From the NCBI RefSeq assembly GCF_008801815.1, contig NZ_VZOX01000015.1: a stretch of 64,000 nt of DNA, one strand, 5' to 3'. Both the position numbers and the translations under genes were made by a program. This DNA is from Edwardsiella anguillarum (GTDB taxonomy: Bacteria; Pseudomonadota; Gammaproteobacteria; Enterobacterales; Enterobacteriaceae). Below, piece by piece: positions 58,595-64,000 of this stretch (the stretch's first letter is position 1; every line of letters begins with the position of its first letter). The notes beneath the pieces are model-generated. The model made no database searches and was not told the DNA's origin. It saw only the letters and a list, made by a program, of their open reading frames with translations.

Positions 58595-60043
58595 ATGAAG
58601 TTTATCATTAAATTATTCCCGGAAATCACCATCAAAAGCCAGTCCGTACGCCTGCGCTTTATTAAAATCCTGACCGGGAATATCCGCAACGTGTTGAAAC
58701 CGTTGGTTGAAGATGTGGCGGTAACGCGCCATTGGGATCATATCGAAGTTCGGGCCAAAGAGGAAAGCCGCCGCGACCTGGTTCGCGATGCCTTAACCCG
58801 GATCCCGGGTATTCATCACATTTTAGAGGTGGAGGATCATCCCTACACCGACATGCACGACATCTTTGAGCAGACGCTGGCGATGTACCGCGAACAGCTA
58901 GAAGAGAAAACCTTCTGCGTACGCGTGAAGCGGCGTGGTAAGCACGAATTCACCTCGATTGAGGTGGAGCGCTATGTCGGCGGCGGCCTGAATCAGAATA
59001 TCCCCAGCGCCCGGGTTCGTCTGAATCACCCCGAGGTGACGGTTAACCTGGAGATTGAAGACGATCGCCTGCTACTGGTGCGCGGTCGCTTTGAGGGCCA
59101 AGGGGGCTACCCCATCGGTACCCAGGAGGATGTTCTGTCGCTGATCTCCGGCGGCTTTGACTCCGGGGTTTCCAGCTACATGCTGATGCGCCGCGGCTGC
59201 CGGGTGCACTACTGCTTCTTCAACCTGGGCGGCTCGGCGCATGAAATCGGCGTAAAACAGGTGGCGCACTACCTATGGAACCGGTTCGGCAGCTCACACC
59301 GGGTGCGCTTTGTCGCCATCGACTTTGCACCGGTGGTCGGCGAGATCCTGGAGAAGGTGGACGACGGCCAGATGGGCGTGGTGCTGAAGCGCATGATGGT
59401 GCGCGCCGCGTCTCGGGTCGCCGAGCGCTACGGCATTCAGGCGCTGGTGACCGGGGAGGCGCTGGGACAAGTCTCCAGCCAGACCCTGACCAACCTGCGT
59501 CTGATCGACGGCGTGAGCGATACGCTGGTACTGCGCCCGCTGATCGCCCACGACAAAGAGCATATCATCCGCTTGGCGCGCCAGATCGGTACCGAGGACT
59601 TCGCCAAGACCATGCCGGAGTTCTGCGGGGTGATCTCCAAGAGCCCGACCGTGAAGGCGGTGAAGGCGAAGATCGAGGCGGAGGAGACCCACTTCGATTT
59701 CGCGATCCTGGAGCGGGTGGTCGATGAGGCGCAGACGCTGGATATCCGCGATATCGCGCGTCAGACCGAGGCCGAGGTGGTGGAGGTCGAGACCATCGCG
59801 TCGCTGGAGCAGGGCGATGTGGTGCTGGATATCCGCGCGCCGGATGAGCAGGAGGCGAAGCCGTTGCAGCTGGCGGACAGCGAGGTGGTATGCCTGCCGT
59901 TTTATAAGCTGGCCAACGCCTTCGGCGATCTGGATCAGCGCCGCCGCTATGTGCTGTACTGCGATCGCGGGGTGATGAGCCGTCTGCAGGCGCTGTATCT
60001 GAAAGAGCAGGGCTACGACAACGTACGCGTTTACCGGCCTTAA
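58595..60043 (+). CDS. thiI: ThiI, tRNA 4-thiouridine and thiazole sulfurtransferase
   Basis: The 482-residue protein has an NFLD-THUMP start, the PP-loop SGGFDSGVSSY, Cys in EFCGVISKSP, and a C-terminal rhodanese domain with the active Cys in LYCDRGVMS. It transfers sulfur for s4U8 in tRNA and for the thiamine thiazole ring. Its stop overlaps the end of the convergent nikO by four bases. In E. coli yajL follows; here a nickel importer lies between. Confidence 0.97.
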   Translation: MKFIIKLFPEITIKSQSVRLRFIKILTGNIRNVLKPLVEDVAVTRHWDHIEVRAKEESRRDLVRDALTRIPGIHHILEVEDHPYTDMHDIFEQTLAMYREQLEEKTFCVRVKRRGKHEFTSIEVERYVGGGLNQNIPSARVRLNHPEVTVNLEIEDDRLLLVRGRFEGQGGYPIGTQEDVLSLISGGFDSGVSSYMLMRRGCRVHYCFFNLGGSAHEIGVKQVAHYLWNRFGSSHRVRFVAIDFAPVVGEILEKVDDGQMGVVLKRMMVRAASRVAERYGIQALVTGEALGQVSSQTLTNLRLIDGVSDTLVLRPLIAHDKEHIIRLARQIGTEDFAKTMPEFCGVISKSPTVKAVKAKIEAEETHFDFAILERVVDEAQTLDIRDIARQTEAEVVEVETIASLEQGDVVLDIRAPDEQEAKPLQLADSEVVCLPFYKLANAFGDLDQRRRYVLYCDRGVMSRLQALYLKEQGYDNVRVYRP

Positions 60044-60795
60044 GCGCTTCTCTCCTCTATGTTGCCGTCCAGCCTCGCTTGCAGGCTGAGCGGCAACGTC
60101 AACCCATACGCCTCCAGCAGCGTCTCATCACGCAGGATCTGCGCCGTCGCGCCTTGGGCTGCAATACGTCCACTGCAGAGCACCAGCGTTCGTTGGGTCG
60201 TCTGTAGGGCCAAATCGAGATCGTGGGTGGCGAGCAGCAGGGCGCTATTCAGGCTATTCAAATGATGGATCAAGGTACGACGTGCCTGCGGATCGAGCGC
60301 CGCGCTGGGCTCATCCAACAGGAGTAGAGCTGGATCCGCGATCAATAATGTGGCTAGCGCCGCGCGTTGCTGTTCGCCGCCCGACAGGTGATGGGGCGGC
60401 CGATCGAGTAGCGGCAGAAGGCCGAAGGTGGTGGCGATCTGTTGGATCCGCTGTTGATGTGCCACCTCACTCAGCGGACTGTCACCGATCGACAGCGCTA
60501 ATTCCTCACGCAGCGATGGCAGAATCAACTGACACTCTTGGCGCTGGAACAACAGGCCTAGGCGTTGCCCCGCGCGCCGGGGCTGGCCGATGCAGGAGAT
60601 CCCCTCCACCTTGATACTTCCTGCTCTAGGGGTCAAGCAGCCGCACAGGTGTAGCAACAGTGACGACTTGCCGCTGCCGTTGGCACCAATCAGGGCGACC
60701 TTTTCTCCATGGTGAATAGTCAGGTTGACATTACGTAGCACCGGTAATGCTTGATAGGCGACGGTGAGGTGTTCAACCTGGAGCAAGATAGACAC
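60040..60795 (-). CDS. nikO: Nickel ECF-type importer, ATPase NikO (CbiO family)
   Basis: The 251-residue ATPase has Walker A GANGSGKSS, the Q-loop LLFQRQECQL, signature LSGGEQQR and Walker B LLLLDEPSAALD. It is the CbiO/EcfA type and energises metal uptake through NikMQ. It overlaps nikQ by 23 bases and is last in nikKLMQO. Confidence 0.9.
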   Translation of the reverse strand: MSILLQVEHLTVAYQALPVLRNVNLTIHHGEKVALIGANGSGKSSLLLHLCGCLTPRAGSIKVEGISCIGQPRRAGQRLGLLFQRQECQLILPSLREELALSIGDSPLSEVAHQQRIQQIATTFGLLPLLDRPPHHLSGGEQQRAALATLLIADPALLLLDEPSAALDPQARRTLIHHLNSLNSALLLATHDLDLALQTTQRTLVLCSGRIAAQGATAQILRDETLLEAYGLTLPLSLQARLDGNIEERSA

Positions 60796-61546
60796 GTTCT
60801 CCTCCTATGAATAACAGCAGTGTCAAGAGGATCAGGGCGAGCGTCATGCTGTCGCGCCGGCGCCAATGCAGATGTCGGCGGATGTCGTAGCGCGGCATTG
60901 CGGGTTTGCAGCACAGGGCGAGGCGAACATCCTCTGCATGGCGAGTGGCGTAGACCAGTACGGAGCCGAGCATACAGGCGTAGATCCACATCCTGGTGCG
61001 TAACGTTAGACGCTGACGCGCCGGCGCGCGCAGCTGCAAGGCTTGCAGGCTGGCACGTAGATAGCGCGCTAAGGTGCTGAGGTGGCGGAAGGTGAGTAGC
61101 AGCAGCGAGACGGTGTTGGCCGGTACGCGCATCCCCTGCAATGCGGCACCTAATGTTGTGGTATCGAGCCCGGCACAAAAGAAGAGTAGGAATGCCAGTG
61201 ATACGTTGGATTTGAGGGTCAACAGCCATGCGAGTGTGATGCCTGGATGTAATGGTACCGCTAGTCCTGGGGGCCAGCTAGCGCCTGCGACGCTAAAGGG
61301 TAGGGTGAGCCAGAGAAATAGCATCAAGATATTTAAAGGAATAAAGGCACGATAGGCGCCCCGCGGCAGTGGGGTGAGCAGCAGAGCGAGTGCGGCCAGG
61401 GCACCCCAAACGGCGACGAATTGTGGGGTGAGGCTCTGTACTACGCCAGCGCTGACTAACAGCGCGCCACCGAGCCGGCAACGTGGATCCCAGCCATAGC
61501 GTGGCTTGGCCGAGAGCGTGGATCGAGGGGCGTTAAAAGAGAACAT
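60773..61546 (-). CDS. nikQ: Nickel ECF-type importer, T component NikQ (CbiQ family)
   Basis: The 257-residue membrane protein has five to six helices and the CbiQ/EcfT coupling motifs with Ala-Arg-Gly-like charged helices (LRASLQALQLRAPARQR). It links the ATPase to the substrate subunit NikM. Its ATG overlaps the nikM stop as TAATG. Confidence 0.88.
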   Translation of the reverse strand: MFSFNAPRSTLSAKPRYGWDPRCRLGGALLVSAGVVQSLTPQFVAVWGALAALALLLTPLPRGAYRAFIPLNILMLFLWLTLPFSVAGASWPPGLAVPLHPGITLAWLLTLKSNVSLAFLLFFCAGLDTTTLGAALQGMRVPANTVSLLLLTFRHLSTLARYLRASLQALQLRAPARQRLTLRTRMWIYACMLGSVLVYATRHAEDVRLALCCKPAMPRYDIRRHLHWRRRDSMTLALILLTLLLFIGGERVYLAPG

Positions 61547-62151
61547 TAGCGGAGGCTACCGGTGAGCAGTTCGGGAGCGACCCGCTTCAGGAACAGAAAG
61601 GCAAACAGGGTGATCCCTCCCTCCAGCAGCGCCAGCGGTAGATTGGCGATGAACAGTAGCGTGGCCGTTGAGGCAAGGGTGGCGTGGCTCCAGGTGAGTG
61701 CCAGATAGATGAGTACGGCAGCGATGACGATGGGTAAGGCACCGCAGAGAAAGGCGATGCCAGACGCCAGCCGGCCGGGGCGTCGCAACCCAGGAGTCAG
61801 TGGCAGGCAGCCCAGTAGCGCTGCGCCGCCCATGACGCTGGCATTGACCCCGAGCGACAAGAGGCCACCGAATTGAAAGAGTATCGCCTGTAGTGCCAGG
61901 GCGATGAAGATGGCGGGAAAAGCGCTCCAGCCGAGGATGATCCCCATAACGCCGAGCAGAGTGAAGTGTATCGAGCTGGCCCCCAGAGGGATGCGTACCA
62001 ACGAGGCCAGAAAGAAAGCGCTGCTCAGGACGGCGATACGCGGTAGCTGTTGCGTAGAGGTGTGCCGCAGCGCCAGCATTGCCAGTAGCGCGCTACACCC
62101 CCAGCCGGAAAAGATCACCGGTAGCGTTAAGATCCCTTCACTGATGTGCAT
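61546..62151 (-). CDS. nikM: Nickel ECF-type importer, substrate subunit NikM (CbiM family)
   Basis: The 201-residue membrane protein starts MHISEGIL. The N-terminal Met-His is needed for metal binding in NikM/CbiM, so this ATG is chosen although six codons upstream are open. The second metal-site block SSIHFTLLGVMGIILG is present. It has six to seven helices. Metal choice between Ni and Co cannot be read from the motif, but the operon type and the NikR box point to nickel. Confidence 0.9.
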   Translation of the reverse strand: MHISEGILTLPVIFSGWGCSALLAMLALRHTSTQQLPRIAVLSSAFFLASLVRIPLGASSIHFTLLGVMGIILGWSAFPAIFIALALQAILFQFGGLLSLGVNASVMGGAALLGCLPLTPGLRRPGRLASGIAFLCGALPIVIAAVLIYLALTWSHATLASTATLLFIANLPLALLEGGITLFAFLFLKRVAPELLTGSLR

Positions 62152-62620
62152 GTGTGTTTTTCCGCCCATGGTGACGCGTCATATAGCCGACGGCGGCGTA
62201 GATATTAATGAGTAAGCTAACGCCGAGTAGCGCGCGTAACGGCATGGAGAAGCGGGAGAAGAGGCCGCCATTTAGCGGTTGGGGCTCCGCTTTGACCGCC
62301 TGTTGTGTCACTTTAAGGGGGTGATTGAGCGCATGTCCCATACCGTCGCGCATCTCCAGACGCCATTCACCACTCTGGTTGGGGACGAAGGCGAAGCGCC
62401 CCAGGCGATCGGTACGTCCGTTCTGATATTCGGTGGTGGCATTATCGGGTGCATAGAGTTTGATCTGGGCGAAGGGGGCGGCGTCACCGGTGGAATAGCC
62501 GAACTGTACCACTTGCGCCTGATCGCTGCTCAGATCGCGCACTAGCACGCTATGTGCACCAACCGGCGCGACCAGCGCCCCCAATAGGGGGAGTAACATC
62601 CAGATTGCGATAGAACGCAT
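62138..62620 (-). CDS. nikL: NikL, accessory subunit of the nickel importer
   Basis: The 160-residue protein has a signal peptide (MRSIAIWMLLPLLGALVAPVGAH region), a beta-rich periplasmic domain (DRLGRFAFVPNQSGEWRLEMRDGMGH) and a C-terminal membrane helix, and it ends in a His-rich tail (HHGRKNTHAHQ). This matches NikL of NikKLMQO systems. It overlaps nikM by 14 bases. GAGG precedes the ATG. Confidence 0.82.
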   Translation of the reverse strand: MRSIAIWMLLPLLGALVAPVGAHSVLVRDLSSDQAQVVQFGYSTGDAAPFAQIKLYAPDNATTEYQNGRTDRLGRFAFVPNQSGEWRLEMRDGMGHALNHPLKVTQQAVKAEPQPLNGGLFSRFSMPLRALLGVSLLINIYAAVGYMTRHHGRKNTHAHQ

Positions 62621-62701
62621 GATAATTTACCTCCTCTGCCCTGTTGCCGGTCATAACTCCGCTGGAGAACGTCACGTCGTTAATTCAACTGATGGTAATT
62701 T

Positions 62702-63487
62702 TTATTCTGCGATAGGAAAGACCAGAGTTGCCCGTAAATCATGTTTATTAATATCTGATTGGGATTGTGACTGCGTTATCCCGGCATGTAACAACCATAG
62801 CCCGGGTTGTGTAATGGTAAATTCGGCGATCCCTTGTGAATCACTTTGTTGATTGGCTAGATATGTCTTATATTCTTGGGAATAACCATCGTAAGTAATG
62901 TTGATAGTGCTCTGTAGTGGTTGGCCATCTAATAATGATTGAACTTTTACTTTTCCGTTTCCTTTAATGTCGGCAGGATTGGTGAGTAGGATTAACTCCA
63001 GTTTCTGTCCTAATACCTGCTGGTAAGTGGTATCTCCAGGGGTGGGGTTGAGTAGGGTCTTGGCGAACTTTTCATAGCGGTTAACGCTGATGACTTTTTT
63101 CCCCTGTGCTTCTAGGGTGGCACGATCGCCGGGTAACATACCTTCGGTAGTTTCACACCAGATCTGCGGTAGGCGGTGGCCAACCAGCAGCGCACTTCCT
63201 GCTTGTGGCAAGATGACTTGGGCATCAAGGGTATTGTGCTGTGGCTGTTCATGCAGAGGAAGAGGAGTACTCACTCCACCTTGATACAAGGCGAGGGTGA
63301 CATCGCTAAGATTCTCCATTTCTTCATTCACCATAAATATATGGGAGGAGATTGCCTCGATGCGGACAGACTCACCGGCGCTCAGTTGGCTCTTCTCTGG
63401 CTTAATCAGAAACTCGTGAGCGGAGGCTGTATTCAGAATCAATAGCAGTCCTAAGGGAATAAGTAAGTGCATGGGTTTAGCTAGCAT
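62702..63487 (-). CDS. nikK: NikK, DUF4198 periplasmic component of the nickel importer
   Basis: The 261-residue protein has a signal peptide (MHLLIPLGLLLILNTASA) directly followed by HEFLIKPE, the DUF4198 start with a potential metal-binding His. Repeated beta sheets follow and it ends GLWLLHAGITQSQ. In Actinobacillus and Desulfovibrio-type systems NikK is the first gene of nikKLMQO. The start has a GGGAGG site. Its composition is much more AT-rich than the neighbouring backbone genes, which suggests transfer. Confidence 0.85.
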   Translation of the reverse strand: MLAKPMHLLIPLGLLLILNTASAHEFLIKPEKSQLSAGESVRIEAISSHIFMVNEEMENLSDVTLALYQGGVSTPLPLHEQPQHNTLDAQVILPQAGSALLVGHRLPQIWCETTEGMLPGDRATLEAQGKKVISVNRYEKFAKTLLNPTPGDTTYQQVLGQKLELILLTNPADIKGNGKVKVQSLLDGQPLQSTINITYDGYSQEYKTYLANQQSDSQGIAEFTITQPGLWLLHAGITQSQSQSDINKHDLRATLVFPIAE

Positions 63488-63664
63488 AGTAACCTCCCTT
63501 ACGTCTTGTTGAGTTTAATAAATCATAGAGATGAATTTACTGGAAATAAATTGTGAAGAATAACCCGAACCTTTTAATGTAATTTTTCAGTGCGCGCAAG
63601 TACCCCTATCGAGAGAAGTCAACATAGAGAGCGGAGTAAATATAAATGTGTGATCGGTCAGGGC

Positions 63665-63692
63665 GTATGATGAATTAACAAAAAACGCATAC
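63665..63692. promoter_or_regulatory. NikR-type operator upstream of nikK
   Basis: GTATGA, 16 bases, then GCATAC matches the E. coli NikR site GTATGA-N16-TCATAC with one mismatch and exact spacing. The centre is also alike (TGAAT start, A-rich middle). It lies about 180 bp upstream of nikK, so a leader of some length is implied. Confidence 0.8.
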
Positions 63693-63759
63693 ATAGACGG
63701 GGAGTATATTTTCCTCGCTTCTGTCCATTTTTCCTAGGGTATTGAGTGCAGCCTCTGCA

Positions 63760-63781
63760 GCTCCCCGAACTGGCGGGGAGC
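63760..63781. terminator. Hairpin after yajL
   Basis: GCTCCCCG and CGGGGAGC form an 8-bp stem with a six-base loop, ten bases after the yajL stop. No T-run follows on the minus strand, so termination may be weak or Rho-assisted. Confidence 0.45.
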
Positions 63782-63791
63782 GTCTGTACGG

Positions 63792-64000
63792 TTAGCGTTG
63801 GTAGTCGTGGATGCCGGCGGCGGTGACCAGCTGCGCCGCGATGGCGGCCGCTTTCTCTCTGCCCAGCAGAATGTCGATGATCTTCAGCGCAAAATCGATA
63901 CTGGTGCCCGGTCCCTGGCTGGTCAGCAGGCGTACCCGCTCGTCATAGTAGGCCCGCTTATCCATCCATTTCTCTGCGGGGATCTGGGACTTCATGCCCG
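63792..64000 (-). CDS. yajL: YajL (DJ-1/ThiJ family), C-terminal part, cut by window edge
   Basis: The visible 69 codons match the C-terminus of E. coli YajL: IPAEKWMDKRAYYDERVRLL, TSQGPGTSIDFALKIIDILLGREKA and the closing LVTAAGIHDY. YajL is a DJ-1 superfamily chaperone/deglycase-type protein linked to oxidative stress. The catalytic Cys lies upstream, outside the window. Confidence 0.93.
   Translation of the reverse strand, partial: GMKSQIPAEKWMDKRAYYDERVRLLTSQGPGTSIDFALKIIDILLGREKAAAIAAQLVTAAGIHDYQR

Overview
The window comes from a GC-rich member of the Enterobacterales. The gene order brnQ-proY-malZ-(prx)-acpH-queA-tgt-yajC-secD-secF-nrdR-ribD-ribH-nusB-thiL-pgpA-dxs-ispA-xseB-thiI-yajL follows the Escherichia coli order closely, but the base composition is clearly higher in GC. 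The inserted genes (Na+ coupled sialic acid transporter cluster, NikKLMQO importer, HypT-Dcu cluster, MgtE) together suggest Edwardsiella. The genus is an inference from content, not proven here.

Layout. Positions 1 to about 4888 are the left (early) end of a Mu-like transposable prophage: small early genes, transposition ATPase B, DDE transposase A, Ner, a divergent repressor and end repeats. It is inserted inside murQ, whose first 187 or so codons survive beside it. The rest of the prophage lies outside the window. Positions 5.6 to 8.7 kb hold hypT, a Dcu C4-dicarboxylate carrier and an aspartate/glutamate racemase-family gene. Positions 9.2 to 11.8 kb hold a small DinI-like gene and a molybdate ABC importer behind a ModE-type operator. 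Positions 11.8 to 18.4 kb hold a YoaK-type membrane protein and a sialic acid cluster (nanA, an RpiR-type regulator, an SSS symporter, the nanC porin, nanM mutarotase). Positions 18.7 to 21.9 kb hold a YdhIJK-type efflux system. Positions 22.8 to 26.5 kb hold yjjG, a zinc-ribbon gene, a second and perfect ModE-type palindrome in front of a yghW-like gene and a di-Mop molybdate-binding protein, then plaP. Positions 26.9 to 35.9 kb hold yegD, a MASE1-PAS-GGDEF protein, mgtE, yfgG and a PdeF homologue whose catalytic residues are eroded. From 36.5 kb to the end is the conserved backbone, interrupted between thiI and yajL by a nikKLMQO nickel importer with a NikR-type operator.

How the parts relate. 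Three metal- or sugar-responsive circuits can be read directly from DNA motifs: ModE boxes at two separate loci, a NikR box before nikK, and a shared CTCCR-N15-YGGAG motif before three nan transcription units. Tandem MalT-type boxes precede malZ. Molybdenum and nickel uptake would serve enzymes such as formate dehydrogenases and NiFe hydrogenases, which are not in this window. Sialic acid from host glycans would enter by NanC, be mutarotated by NanM, imported by the SSS carrier and split by NanA. The prophage insertion should have removed MurNAc-6-phosphate etherase. No rRNA, tRNA or CRISPR array was found.
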